This document shows positions 1-10,910 of a DNA stretch of 64,000 bases, piece by piece. Numbering within the stretch: the first letter of the stretch is position 1; the number at the start of each line of letters is the position of its first letter. The stretch is from Capsicum annuum (lineage: Eukaryota; Streptophyta; Magnoliopsida; Solanales; Solanaceae). The translations under genes and the position numbers were made by a program. The stretch lies in NCBI RefSeq assembly GCF_002878395.1, contig NC_061121.1, forward strand, positions 133,533,893 to 133,597,892, written 5' to 3'. The notes beneath the pieces are model-generated. The model ran no database searches. It was not told the DNA's origin and was given only the letters and a program-made list of their open reading frames with translations.

Positions 1-309
1 AATATTTAACGTATTTCACATATACTCATATACTAAATTTTTAAGCGAAAAAACTTAAATTCACCGCCAAAAATTGACGGTCGTTCAAAATTCAAAATTC
101 AAAGCAAATGGTAAGTATATGCCAGTTTCATGATTCACTTTTCTGTTTTCCTCCCCTACTTCCTTCCTCCTCTCCCCCAATATACCTCGTAATACTTTTC
201 TTATGTTATTACAACTTCAACAATATACGTGTGTCTACATTATATTGACACAAAATAGTATATCTATTTCATCACTACACGAGATATACGTATATATAAA
301 TATATTCAA

Positions 310-475
310 TTGACTATCAACATTCAAATACGTACTATATACATCACATACCCCATAATAATATACAACGTATTTCACAGAAACTTAGCTGAATTATCGA
401 TTGATTTATCTTATGTCATTAATATATATATACCTATATATACATACACAGACATATATATACCTATACATACAA

Positions 476-508
<33 letters not shown>

Positions 509-840
509 CAGTATTGAGTATATCAATATGTACTATATACATCACATACGTACACAAGTATCTTATCCAATAATATAATAGGATGTATTTCATATACGTA
601 CTATATACATCACATACCCGATTTTACTTCCCCATTGTATTTCACATATACTCAAATAAATTATTGGTTGATTTATCTTATGTAATTAATATACCATCAC
701 TATATAATATGTATATGTTATATATATACATATACATACACACACATATACACACTATCGACTATATCAAGTTCAAAATACTTACTATATACATCACATA
801 CGTATACAAGCTATATTATCCAATAATATAATGCAATGTG
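310..840. repeat. AT-rich tandem repeat with CA/TA microsatellite
   Basis: The phrase TACTATATACATCACATA recurs near 333, 531, 599 and 782, each time within a longer similar context. The units are irregular (about 70 to 250 bases). A CA run passes into a TA run at 476-509. Short open frames across this stretch (for example 310-573 and 583-831) are Ile/Tyr/Thr-rich products of the repeat and are not genes. Bases 1-309 hold nothing recognisable. Confidence 0.7.
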
Positions 841-965
841 TTTCTTATACATACTTAGATTAGTGATCGATTAATTATATTGGATTTGCTTAATATATTT
901 AGTTTTGATTATATATATAATTAAGTGTTTCTTAAAATTATTTAATTTTTATTTTTGTTACTTCA

Positions 966-1395
966 AAAACCGTCCACAAGTGGTCGGTTTTTTTAAATTA
1001 TTTTTTATTTTAGTTAGAAAATTGACCACTTATGGTCGGATTTTTAAAAATATTTTTTAATTATTTTTTAATAAAAACCAACCATTGTGGTTGGTATTTT
1101 TAAAAATAAATTAAAAAAGAATTTTAAAAAACTGACCACTCGTGGTCGGGTTTTATAAATATTTTTTAACTAAATTTTTTTAAATAAAATCGACCACTTG
1201 TGGTTAGTTTTCTTATTTTTTAAATTTATATTTGTTAAATAAATAATAATAATTATTAAAATTATTGTAATAATTATTTTGATTTTTTAAAAATATAAAA
1301 CCGACCACTTGTGGTCATTTTTTTTAAAAGAATAAAAAACTTAAAAAAATTAAAAAACTGACCACGAGTGATCGGTTTTTTCCGACCACAGTTTT
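966..1395. repeat. CACTA subterminal repeats with GACCAC/GTGGTC arms
   Basis: A motif close to GACCACTTGTGGTCGG occurs near 971, 1022, 1079, 1134, 1191, 1303, 1358 and, as a half copy, 1382. Each has arms GACCAC and GTGGTC around a two-base spacer, followed by a T-run, and the copies are 50-110 bases apart. In the En/Spm family, short repeats in this position are bound by the second transposon protein; that role is inferred from the family. Confidence 0.75.
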
Positions 1396-1417
1396 TTGTT
1401 GTTGGTTTTACCGATTT

Positions 1418-1428
1418 TTTTAGTAGTG
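1418..1428. repeat. CACTA right terminus (TAGTG end)
   Basis: The sequence TTTTAGTAGTG marks the right terminal inverted repeat, read CACTAC on the other strand. The next three bases, AAT, would be the target duplication if the other end were visible. Confidence 0.75.
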
Positions 1429-1606
1429 AATGTTGAGAACCCACTTGTATTTACTACTTACTTCACAAGAGAAGTATAGATTAGGAAAAGAAGACCACGA
1501 CAGTAATTTATGCTATCAACCCTCATCTTAACTTGAATCTCAAAAGGTAATAGTTAATTTGGGATCTAGGATAAAGGTTAGTAAGGCGACACTTTGATAC
1601 TCAAAA

Positions 1607-1617
1607 GGTAAAGAGTG
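1607..1617 (+). repeat. LINE target-site duplication, left copy
   Basis: GGTAAAGAGTG here matches GGTAAAGAATG at 7634-7644 with one mismatch, and the preceding A-run extends the match. The second Athila LTR (reverse complement near 63368) carries a single copy of the motif. Confidence 0.85.
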
Positions 1618-1636
1618 CCCCCAACCGTATATTTCT

Positions 1637-2659
1637 ATGGTTAATTCTGGTAATCCCACCATCCAAAATCCCAATAAAAAGGCAAAAGTTCAACAACCCA
1701 ACAACAACAACAAAGTTACTGAGAACCAAGCAAAGAATAATGATACCAGTATAGCTGCTCAAAATGATTTACATACTGAAGATATCTCAAAAAATGGATG
1801 CCCAGGTATGACTTCTTCTATTGCAAAACACCCATATTGTAATGTTGATTCTGGAGTCCAGAATCAACAACCCCAATAGCCTTCTTCTGTCATTATTCTG
1901 GTAGTTACCATTCCTCAAAATCCCAAGCATACACAAAGCAAACACGCTAGCAAAAAGATGCAAATAGAAGCTGAAAAATCTGGAGCAAAAGCTGGTGAAA
2001 AGAATAAAAAAATAATGAAGCAAATTTTCATAATTTTAGTAGTTCTGCAGCTGATCAGGTTGAGGTGGAACAAACTCAACACCAACAAGTTCCAAGCACT
2101 GCAAATGTCCTTAATATGACATTAGGTGTTGACTCAATGCTCCATAAATCCCACCCCGATTATTTTAATACTTTTACTGGGACCACTGTTGTAGTTGATA
2201 GGGGGTGAGAATGATGGTCAGGAGAAGATTGCTAACGTGCAGGAAGGGGTATCCAGGGAGGGGGGGGGGTTTAAACTCTAAAAATCATGCTACTATTTTT
2301 TTTGATAATTTTGATGATGAAATGCTTGATGCTCCTGATCAGATTTCCAAAAATAGTACTGCTGGTAATATTCTTGAACAAGTCTTATATAAGGTTGATG
2401 TGGACCTTTCTGATAATATTCACGATAGTCAGATGGATGACCATGGTTTTTATTGACAAAAGATCAGAAGGATGGTCTGGTTCATGTGAACGATAAAGCT
2501 GCAAATTATGGCAATGAAGAGCCTCAAAAGGGTGCAGAAAGTCCTGTAACTGATGCTATTGGAGGGGTACACAAACCTCCTAATAATAAATTTTCTACCA
2601 GGTTGAGCAAAAAGAGAAGAGCTGCTATTAATAAAAAAATAGGAAGGAGAGAAAATTAA
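1637..2659 (+). pseudogene. LINE ORF1-like region, C-terminal part (broken)
   Basis: Translation gives hydrophilic, Asn/Gln/Lys-rich sequence in several frames. An 80-residue open stretch starts at 1637, further pieces follow at 2205-2456 and 2453-2659, and the last ends in a basic segment (NKFSTRLSKKRRAAINKK) that I recall upstream of the endonuclease in Solanaceae LINEs. No complete zinc knuckle or RNA-recognition fold is visible. Frameshifts and stops separate the pieces, and a G-run at about 2260-2270 coincides with one frame change. ORF1 products normally bind the element RNA; that is family knowledge, not shown here. Confidence 0.5.
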
Positions 2660-3071
2660 AGATATACAGAGATATAAGTACTTAGAGCCTAAAAGTTCAG
2701 AAAAACCTTCTCAAAGTGTTCAATCTATAGCAAATTCCAAAATGATGTGTACTTTGAATGTTGTTCCTGATTTTCCTACTGATATGCAAGATGAGTATAG
2801 AGTTATTAATTTAAAAGATGAGGTTGATTATGATAATGTATCTATTAGCAGAGAGAAGGGGGAAGAAAAAAATAGTGAACACTTATTCAAAGCTTTTGAT
2901 CCTGCTGTGGCTACAGGTATTTATGGGGGAAATTCAGCAAGTCACTGACAAGCAAGGATTATCAGCAAGAGGATAGAAGCAGCAAGTTAATTTCTCCAGA
3001 AGTGTTTTTATAAGCTAGTCTGCTAACAATGAGAGACAGGTTCTCACTAGGTCTCAAGCCAAAGGTTTATT

Positions 3072-3760
3072 ATGATTAGCAAGCTCATTTTGAATGCCAG
3101 GGGTATTATTACCCAAGGGGCAATGGAAAGACTCAAATCTCTCAGTAATATCCATCATCTCTCTCTTATTACCATTCTTGAACCTTTTTTTAATAATTCT
3201 CAGCTCCATAATTTTAGATGTTAATTAAACATGGACAAGGCAGCCTGCAATGCTAAAGGCAAGATATGGATATTTTGGACTCATGACATCAACTATGATA
3301 TTGTAGTAATAAATCACTTGTGTTATTAATTATGTGGGGCTGAGTCAATCATATATGATGACCTTTGTGTATGCCAAATGCCATGATAGTTTGAAAAGAC
3401 CCATTTGGGATAGTATGTTACATTTTTCTTCTTTTAATATGCCTTGGTGTGCTGTAGGTGACTTCAACATGATTACTTTTATTGATGAAAAGTTAAGGGG
3501 TGTTCGTTACAACATAGAAAGAGCTTTGATTTTATTAGGGTTATTGAAGTTTATGGTCTGATAGATATTGGTTTTAGTGTTTAGAGGTTCACCTGGTCCA
3601 TCTTAAAAGGGATCAATTTTAGAATCTGGAAGAGGTTGGATAGAGCCTTAGTCACTGATGCTTGGCTAAAGAAAATGCCCCTTACTACCAACACTCATCT
3701 TTCTTCTGTGGGTTCTGATCATTGCTCTATTTTGTTATAAATACAAGAAAGGCATGACAA
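3072..3760 (+). pseudogene. LINE endonuclease domain (exonuclease-endonuclease-phosphatase fold), broken
   Basis: From the ATG at 3072 the translation opens with an endonuclease N-terminus (MISKLILNARGI), with the LNARG signature where plant LINEs have WNVRG. A frame change near 3320 leads into FVYAKCHDSLKRPIW and PWCAVGDFNMI (3361-3480), where GDFN is the conserved metal- and phosphate-site motif. Near 3700-3730 the sequence GSDHC gives the C-terminal SDH motif. In active LINEs this domain nicks target DNA to prime reverse transcription. Several stops are present. Confidence 0.8.
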
Positions 3761-4023
3761 TCACATAAAATACTTTAAGTACTTAAACTGCTGGGTTGAT
3801 AACAAATCTTTCCTGAAAACTATTGAGAACTACTGGAGAAGACCTAGTAAGGGTGATCCTATATGGATTTTTCATCAAAAAATAAAAAGACTAACCAACA
3901 CTCTTAGTCACTGGCCCAAGAAGGAATTTGGTGATATTTATGCTAGAGTGAAAGAGTATGAGATAAGGTTAGAACTGCGGAAGAAGAGCTGATTCATAAC
4001 AACACTGATAGGACAGGATTAAT

Positions 4024-5510
4024 TTGCACCATTTGAATGCTGAATATATCAAATTTATAAAACTAGAAGAGTCAATTCTCAAGCAAAAAGCTCAATTATA
4101 CTGGTTCAAGGATGGAGATACTAATTCTAGATATTTTCATGCTTTAATCAGAGGTAGGAGAAGGAAGTTATTTATCCACAAATTCAAGAATGAAGAAGGA
4201 AATTGGGTACAGGGTGAAGGTGAAATTGCTGCAGCTGCCTGTGAACATTTTAAAGAGATTTTCACTGGTAAAGAGGAAGTGATTCCTGAAGATTACCTCA
4301 ATTGCATTCCCAGAATGGTCACTACTGAACAGAACAACATTCTTCATGAAGATCCTACTCTTGATAAGCTTAAAACACTAGTTTTCTCAATGAGTACTCA
4401 TTATGCAGCTGGTCCTAATGGCATAAATGGCAAATTTTTTCAAACCTGTCAGTATATTATTAAACATGACCTCCTAAAAGTGGTTCAAGCTTTCTTTTGT
4501 TTGTCACATTATGCCTAAATATTTTTCCCATGCTTGTTTGGTCTTACTCCCAAAAGTAGATCGTCCTAATAAACTTTCGAAATATAGACCTATAAGCTTG
4601 AGTAATTTCGCAAATAAAATTATTTCCAAGCAGATTAGTCTAAGACTAGCACCAATTCTTCCCAATTTGATTTCTCCTAACCAATCAAGATTCGTGAAAG
4701 GCAGAAATATTTTAGAAAATATTATTTTTGCTCAAGAAATCATCCATATTATCAAGAATCCTAATGAAGGTGGGAATATTGTGATTAAATTAGACATGGC
4801 AAAGGTTTACCATAGGGTTTCTTGGTCCTTTGCTTCTCTAGTTCTCAGGAGAATGGATTTCAGAGAAGGTATTATTGATATGATATGGATAATTATGTCC
4901 AATAATTGTTATTTAGTGATTGTTAATGGGTGTAGACATGGTTTCTTCCATTCTACTAGAGGCTTAATGCAAGGTGATCCCCTTTCTTCGGCTCTTTCAT
5001 CTTGGGTGCTGAGGTTCTTTCAAGAATGCTGAACAATTTACTTCACCATCATTTATATAATAGTTTTACTATGGAGCAAAAGGGTCCTTAAGTTAATCAT
5101 CTGAGTTTTGCTGATAATGTGATAATCTTCACATCTGTGAAAAGATATACTCTGAGACTTATTATGCAGGTTCTTACTAATTACGACCAAGTGTTCAGGC
5201 AGCTTATTAATAGAGAAAAAAGTCACTTTATGCTTTACTCAAGTGCCTTTCCTTATACCATCAACAGAATCAAGCAAGCAGAAGATAAGTCCTATTACTT
5301 ACCTAGGATACTCCATTTACACAGGCAGACAAAGAATCATTTTCTACTCTGGTTTGGTTTCTAAAGTAGCAGCAAGAATTAGTGATTTGCAGACTAAATT
5401 CCTCAGGTATGGAGGTAGAGAAACTCTTATTAAGTATGTGCTTCAATCTATTCCTATTCACATACTATCGACAGTTGTTCCTACTAGGACCACTCTTAAA
5501 TAAATTTTGA
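4024..5510 (+). pseudogene. LINE reverse transcriptase, broken; FADD changed to FADN
   Basis: The first open part (4024-4518) holds the linker with YWFKDGDTNSRYFH and the start of the RT palm (AAGPNGINGKFF). The next (4511-5032), overlapping in another frame, holds LLPKVDRPNKLSKYRPISL, the FVKGRNILENI motif, a KLDMAKVYHRV block where KLDMSKAYDRV is usual, and RGLMQGDPLSS. The active-site motif lies at 5107-5118 and reads F-A-D-N, so the second aspartate is lost. In the aligned positions KAYDRV has also become KVYHRV. Thumb-region sequence continues to about 5500. These losses should abolish polymerase activity. Confidence 0.88.
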
Positions 5511-6330
5511 GCTTATTTGCTGATTTCTTTTGGGGGTGGACTGATAACAAGAAGAAATACCATTGGTCTTCATGGATAAATCTTAGTTATCCTAGAGAAG
5601 AAGGGGGTATTGGTACCAGACATCTCAAAGATATTTGTGTGGCTTTTCAATTTAAACAGTGGTGGATTTTTAGATCTTAAGTTACCTTGTGAGGTTACTT
5701 TCTCAGAGCTAAGTATTATCAACGAGCTCATCTAATTATCAAGAAATGGCATAATGATAACTCTCCAGTCGGGAAACACATGATGTACAACAAACAAATT
5801 GCTGAAAATCATATTCATTGGAGATTGAAATCTAGTACTTGTTCCTTTTGGTGGGATGATTGGTTAGGTGTTGGTACGCTTCATTTGCTATAGAGGAAAG
5901 CCTATTAGATCTAATAACATCAAAGTTAATCAGCTATGGGTGCAAGGTGAATAGGATATTGAAAGGCTCAATCAGCTGCTACCTCCGATTATAGTTCATC
6001 AGATCATGGAAACTCAATTTTACTTTCAAAAAGAGGTTGCTAACCAGCCTATTAGGATGCCTAATACTAGTGGTAAGTTCTCGATTTCTTCTGCCTGGGA
6101 CCTTATAAAACCTCACAGAAGTAAAAAGATGACAAATAGGTATACTTGGCATAAGTATGTTCCTTTTAAGTGTTCTTTTTTTTGTGGAGAGCAGTAAGAG
6201 GAAAATTACCTATTAATGAGAAGTTAACTTTTTTCGAACATGAGCCATCAGATTATCATTGTTGTTATAATCTAGGACCTAATACTATTGAGCATATAAT
6301 GTTAGCGATCATTTTGCAAGAAATATCTGG
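5511..6330 (+). pseudogene. LINE C-terminal region with zf-RVT zinc-binding segment
   Basis: After the RT thumb the translation continues with WWIFRS and WWDDWLGVGTLH-like blocks (5650-5890), as in plant LINE C-termini. Around 6150-6300 the text resembles the zf-RVT segment: KCSFFCGEQ, then in another frame WRAVRGKLPINEKLTF and HCCYNLGPNTIEHIML. The cysteine and histidine spacing fits loosely. Stops at about 5679 and 5892 and a frameshift near 6190 break it. Confidence 0.65.
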
Positions 6331-6517
6331 AAATTTTTTTATAAGTTTTTGGGGATTAATCACACCACAATGCCTCTTAGAAATCTGATAATGAGATGGT
6401 GGATCCTTAGACATAAAAATGAAGCTCATAAGCAAGTTCATCATGCTATCCATATATTCATTTGATAACTTATGGAAGAATAGATGTGTGGTGAAGTAAG
6501 GAGTCAAGAAATCAAAC

Positions 6518-7197
6518 TTGGCTAGAGAGAAATTTCTGATCTTCAAGTATATTTCCATGCTTTTAATCATTAATTTTCCCTACATCTCTTGGCCTCAAAA
6601 CTGGAAAGACATGGTGATATTTTTGGAGTGGTGCTACCAGATGACTAGGGTGCAAGAGGTTGGTTGGGTCAAGCCTACTAATTCTGTGGTGAAGTTGAAT
6701 ATAGATGATAGTGCACTTGACAACCAAAATAGGATTGGAGTTGGGCGTGTACTGAGAGATTATTAGGGAGATCTTATTTTTGCATATGCCAGCCCTCTTG
6801 CGTCCGAAACTAACAATCAAGACAAAACAGAAGCAGCTATTATTGGTCTCAATTGGTGCTTACACAATGGTTATACAACGTTTATTTTAGAGGTCGATTC
6901 GGAACTCATCGTTAATTGGATCAAGCAACATGCTACAGCTCTTTGGAAACTTCAAACTTATCTTGAAAACATCAAAGGAATCATGAAAAAGCTGGAGAAG
7001 GTTACTTGCAAGCATACTTATTGAGAAACAAATTTTGTAGCCAATTCTTTATCTAAAATCAGTCACAATTATGATATTTCTCAACACTACTTCAATTTCT
7101 TGTAGTTACCAGAAGAAACAAGAGGACATTTCGTACTTGACAAACTTGGGATGATCAATTTTAAAAGAAGAAAGATAAAGAGAATCAAAGAGCCGTG
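6518..7197 (+). pseudogene. LINE-associated RNase H (RVT_3 type), broken
   Basis: The segment WVKPTNSVVKLNIDDSALDN (from about 6667) matches the start of plant-type RNase H, where KLNTDGS is usual. Then come TEAAIIGLNWCLHNGYTTF and EVDSELIVNWI (about 6830-6920), carrying the conserved E and D, and ETNFVANSLSK (about 7025), the usual A-D-xLSK motif with D changed to N. Stops interrupt at about 6763 and 7022. In plant LINEs this domain degrades the RNA strand after cDNA synthesis. Confidence 0.75.
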
Positions 7198-7633
7198 AAG
7201 CATTGTGAATTTGTAATGGAGGACTTGGTAACTCCTTTGTAGTGCTTCTTTGCTAGTTTCACCATCGATCTTTCCTTCTTCATCTAGACTTCACTATGAT
7301 AGGCTATTTTACGATCTTTTTGTATGATTTTTTTCCTTTACTTTATATGGGGAGAGTCTCCCTTATTTATGATTTCGTAGATTATATTGTAATGAGAGGA
7401 GTCCTCTCTTCCAGGTGCTTAGATATAGGTTTCCTTTGTAGTATCGGGGATGAGTCGATCGGCCTTAGTAGGATTGCTGACTTTGACCCTCCATAGGATC
7501 AGAGGTAAGGTTTATGCCCCCTATTTGTACTTTCTTTTACTTTTATTTATGATAAGGCTTGGGGGTGTGCAACTCAACCCCTGACTACCACGTGAGGTGA
7601 GAGCCCCGGGTAAAGTTTGTTCTCCAAAAAAAA
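7198..7633 (+). other. LINE 3' UTR and A-tail
   Basis: Non-coding sequence follows the last RNase H stop and ends in an eight-base A-run (7626-7633) directly before the target-site duplication. An open frame at 7296-7496 has no similarity that I recognise and is taken as chance. Confidence 0.6.
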
Positions 7634-8299
7634 GGTAAAGAATGAAATTCACTAAAGGCATTCACAAAATGGTTAGTGATACATATCTTATTAGATTCTA
7701 CATGCAAGATATTGTGATATTTCAATAAAGCACAACAAATCTACGGAGTTAAGAAGCCAGGGGGGACACAATCCTAGTGTTCATCTCAGATTGATTACAA
7801 CCAAAAACAATCCAAACTTGTTACACTTTATAGTTTACTACAAATTCCCCCATTTACTTTCCTACATTGCCCGACTATTTCAATAAGTTTGTGAGAGATT
7901 TCTGACCTATTCCCTGTGGGATTGACCCCAACCTAGTTGGGTTACTATAATTTGACAACGACCGCATTATATCTTCTTAGAGGGTATAGTTTGAGCGATA
8001 TCAAGCTCAAATCTATTCCATCAAAGAAGATTTAGCATCAAACAAAGGCTAAAATGCATTAAGTTGTCAAAATATCAAACCTAACCATCTGGTTAGCTGA
8101 ATACTGAACCTCTAAAACTAAAGGCCACTCCTAGGTCAAGAGATGATCTAAGCTTCCCATACTAGTCGACTTCCAGCTCAAGACATACGTAATCTTATTA
8201 GCCTTGGTCATAATCCTTATACAACTCAAGCCAACTCCACTATCTCATATTAAGGTATTATTGACAGAAGAAGTGTTGAAGGCTGTGATGATTGAGAAA

Positions 8300-9480
8300 A
8301 TCTCGCAAAGAACTCCATACAAGTAATGATGTCATAACTTCAACACAATCACCATGCCTGGTAACTCTAATTCATGGATAGGGTAATTTCTCTTATGAGG
8401 CTTCAGCTAACGAAAAGCATAAGCAATCATCTTCTACATCAAGACCGTACCCAAACAACACTAGAAATATCATAAAATATGGTAAAACCCATGCCCGCCT
8501 TAGGCAAGATCAAAATAAGAGTTGACATTAATAACTCTTTGAGATTTTTGAAGATCTTCTAACACGTATCGAACCACTAAAATACCACCCTTTTTAGTCA
8601 ACTTGATCAAACGAGCTACAATAGATGAGAAACCCTCTATAAAGCACCGATAATAACCCACCAAGCCTACACAATCTCAATAGAAGAGGTGGGTCTAGCC
8701 CAATCATGGATTGCTGCTATCTTGGTTAGATCAATTATAATACTATCCTTGGTCACTACATGACCCAAGAAAGAGATAGATACAACCATAAGTTACACTT
8801 GGTAAACTTGGCATAAAACTTCTCATCACAAAATTTTTGAAGTACAATTCTCAAATTCTTCACATAGTCAGCCTCACTTTTGAAATAAATCAAGGTATAA
8901 TCTATAAATACAATCATAAAGGAGTCAACATACGATTGAAATACCCAATTCATCAACTTTATGAATGTTGTAGGAGTATTAATAAAACCAAAAGACATGA
9001 CCAAAACTCATAATGATTGTATGGAGTCCATAAAGCCATCTTTAAAATATCCAAAGCTCTATTCTTCAACTAGTGATACCGAAATCTCAAATCAATCTTG
9101 GAAAACACCAAAACATCGTAAATCTGGTCAAAAGATAATTAATGCAGGAAAGGAGATACTAGTTCTTAACTGTCACTTGTTCAATTATCTATAATCAATC
9201 ACATATTCATATAACCATCTTTTTTCTTTATGAACAATACTTGAGGACCCTAATGAGATACACTAGGTCTTATGAACCACTTACCCAACTAATCTTACAA
9301 CTGCTCCTTCAATTTCTTTAACTCAGTTGGGCAATCCTATTGGAAGGAATGAAAATGGACTTGGTGCCTAGATCTACATCAGTAGCAAAATCAATATCAC
9401 AATTTGGAGGCATATAAGGCAAATCCACAGGAAATATATCCATAAACTCGCGAACAACTCGAATAGAATCTATAGAAGAT
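8300..9480 (-). pseudogene. Gypsy reverse transcriptase and RNase H region, broken; FIDD changed to FIDY
   Basis: Minus-strand text in order: EFMDIFPVDLPYMPPN (about 9420-9460), TVKN-YLLS and FSKIDLR (9120-9190), then the open piece 8756-9004 with MSFGFINTPTTFIKLMN and VFIDYTLIYFKSE. The catalytic box at 8897-8908 reads F-I-D-Y, so one aspartate is missing. Further down, KMIAYAF and LKPHKRNYPIHELEL (near 8370-8410) are RNase H motifs and KLWHHYLYGV follows. Numerous stops. Confidence 0.8.
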
Positions 9481-9497
9481 AGTAGGTAATCCTAGTA

Positions 9498-9995
9498 TCA
9501 CAGACATAAGTCAAATAAGACAAACACCATTTCTTTACCATGAGATAAGCATGTAGAAAATATATGACACCATTTGGATGCTAACGTTGATACACCTAAC
9601 ATATCTAAGGTCATGGTCTTAGTATAACAGTCCAAAATAGCATAATAAGGAGCTAACCAATCCGTATCCAAAATAATATCAAAATCAATCATGTCTAGGA
9701 TAATCAAGTCCACCCAAGGCTCACAATCCTCAAAGGTAATTACACAAGATCAGTCCACCCAATCCATGACTAAAGAATCTCCTACGGGGGTAGAAACATA
9801 AAGAAGCATAGCAAGGGGATCACATAAAATATCAAAATAAGAAGCAAAATATGTAGACACATAGGAGAATATAGACCCGAGGTCAAATAATACAAAATCA
9901 GATATATTATAAATTGGGACGATACCTGTAATAACTGCATCAAAAACCTCCATCCTCGGTTCTCTCAAGTATAGCATAACACTAACCATATTCAC
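9498..9995 (-). pseudogene. Gypsy aspartic protease region (Tekay/Del type), broken
   Basis: Two open pieces in the same frame are separated by one stop near 9748. The upstream one (9750-9995) has DAVITGIVPIYN then VLFDLGSIFSYVS, where the retropepsin motif is normally DSG or DPG, here DLG. The downstream one (9498-9713) has the family block LDTDWLAPYYAILDCYTKT. A retropepsin cleaves the polyprotein. With the altered active site and internal stop this is a relic. Confidence 0.75.
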
Positions 9996-10020
9996 TCCTA
10001 ATTTTTAGAAGTAAATTTTA

Positions 10021-10501
10021 ATTCACGTGCTCAAGTAAATATCAACCATTTCCTCTAGTCTCTTTTACTTGACCTCTATACTAAAGGTAGCCCCCCTCCC
10101 TATTTTTATTAATTAGTTAACTTTACCTCTAGTCATACTACAAGGTCAAATATACCCCTTCCAAAATACTATAGGGTCAAATATACCCCTTCCATTAAAA
10201 AAGTTAATCAAAATACTCTTTTATTTAATGGTTATCCATCATGGAATTTTAATATCTTTTGTGACCTAACATTTGAGTGAGGTAGATGTCATGTGGAATG
10301 CCGCCTCACTATCAAATATTTATGTTTTTAATATTTTTTTAAAATTTATTTTATGTTATTTGACCTTTTTTTAAAATCTTAAATAAAATAAATATTTCAA
10401 AATATGAAATAAATTTATCTAAATATCATTTATTCATTCTGCATAACAAAGAATTGATTCGTTCATTGAAAAAAAAATTAAAACATTTGTCTATGAGTTG
10501 T
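10021..10501. other. Unassigned AT-rich spacer with a short direct repeat
   Basis: No coding signal is seen. The phrase GGTCAAATATACCCCTTCC occurs twice in tandem context (about 10143 and 10173), a common style of low-copy Solanaceae repeat. The interval ends at the CACTA terminus. Confidence 0.4.
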
Positions 10502-10910
10502 CACTACAAAAAAACAACATTTAGCAATGGATTGGTAGCAACAAGTCACAGTCCCTCGCTAATTAATGACGAATTGGCAATAAAATTGAACTTTTGCCGC
10601 TAAATAACTGAAAATAAATTAGTAGCCGAATTAGCGACAGAAAGTAAAATCTGTTGCTATATTTTGGTGGTAAATATTGGCGCCTTTAATTTGGTGACAA
10701 AATTAGTGACATAAAAGGGAGGAAATTTTTTTTGACATGGTGGAGACGGAAATAACATCAAAAATATTATCACTAGAATTATTTTACCATGTTTAAAAAA
10801 ATATTAGAAATTATTGTAATTGAAAAAGGCATTTTTAGGTATTTATTCTTAAATTTAGATAAATAGTTAGCAACAGATATAATATTCGTTGCTGAATTCG
10901 TCACCCCACC
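10502..10910. repeat. CACTA left terminus and subterminal repeats
   Basis: CACTAC begins at 10502. Within 400 bases there are recurring short words such as TTAGCAATGG, TTAGCGACAG, TTAGTGACA and GTTGCTGAATTCGTCACC, in both orientations, resembling short TNP1-type binding repeats. The three bases before the terminus are TGT. Confidence 0.75.

Larger units (their letters stand above)
1..1428. mobile_element. CACTA (En/Spm-type) transposon, 3' terminal part
   Basis: The right edge reads TTTTTTTAGTAGTG and ends at 1428; its reverse complement begins CACTACTAAAAAAATCGG, the terminal sequence of CACTA transposons. Just inside are seven to eight short inverted-arm repeats (966-1395), the usual subterminal binding-site array of this superfamily. 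The sequence right of 1428 is Athila LTR sequence, because it aligns with the second Athila LTR copy at 63.3-63.7 kb; the transposon therefore landed in an LTR. The other end lies outside the window, so the 3-bp target duplication cannot be checked. No transposase is seen in bases 1-960, which are AT-rich and partly tandemly repeated. Confidence 0.75.
1618..7633 (+). mobile_element. LINE retrotransposon with EN, RT and RNase H, 5'-truncated and degenerate
   Basis: The element carries, in order, an ORF1-like segment, an apurinic-type endonuclease, a reverse transcriptase, a zf-RVT zinc-binding segment and an RNase H domain, then a 3' UTR ending in a short A-run (7626-7633). This order is typical of plant L1-type LINEs that acquired an RNase H. 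It is bounded by a duplication, GGTAAAGAGTG at 1607-1617 and GGTAAAGAATG at 7634-7644. The matching Athila LTR at 63.36 kb shows the uninterrupted site. ORF1 is only partial, so insertion was probably 5'-truncated. Many stops and frameshifts make it non-autonomous. Confidence 0.9.
1429..8003 (+). mobile_element. Athila-type LTR fragment, plus strand, split by LINE
   Basis: Two segments, 1429-1617 and 7634-8003, form one LTR piece when the LINE is set aside. Both match, in order and orientation, the reverse complement of the minus-strand Athila LTR at 63.28-63.66 kb and 52.85-53.12 kb. Shared landmarks include GATTAGTGATACATATCTTA and a conserved 3' block starting at about 7910 (CCTGTGGGATTGACCCCAAC). 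The LTR end is placed at 8003 by alignment with the LTR end beside the PBS at 52850. No Athila PBS follows 8003, so this is a 3' LTR or a truncated copy whose body lies left of the window. Its left part is cut by the CACTA element. Confidence 0.75.
8004..10020 (-). mobile_element. Tekay/Del-type gypsy pol fragment, minus strand, heavily decayed
   Basis: Read on the minus strand from about 10000 downward, the segment gives protease, then RT, then RNase H text of a chromovirus polyprotein, with stops or frame changes every 50-80 codons. No LTR edges are visible. The left limit is set by the Athila LTR end at 8003 and the right limit is uncertain. The same protein family appears far better preserved at 55.9-60.4 kb on the plus strand, but this copy is an older, separate insertion. 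Confidence 0.8.

Noticed and set aside
310..831. Ile/Tyr/Thr-rich small proteins on both strands
   Set aside because: They are translations of TA and CA microsatellites.
10021..10501. Possible MITE around the repeated GGTCAAATATACCCC phrase
   Set aside because: No terminal inverted repeats or target duplication could be seen.
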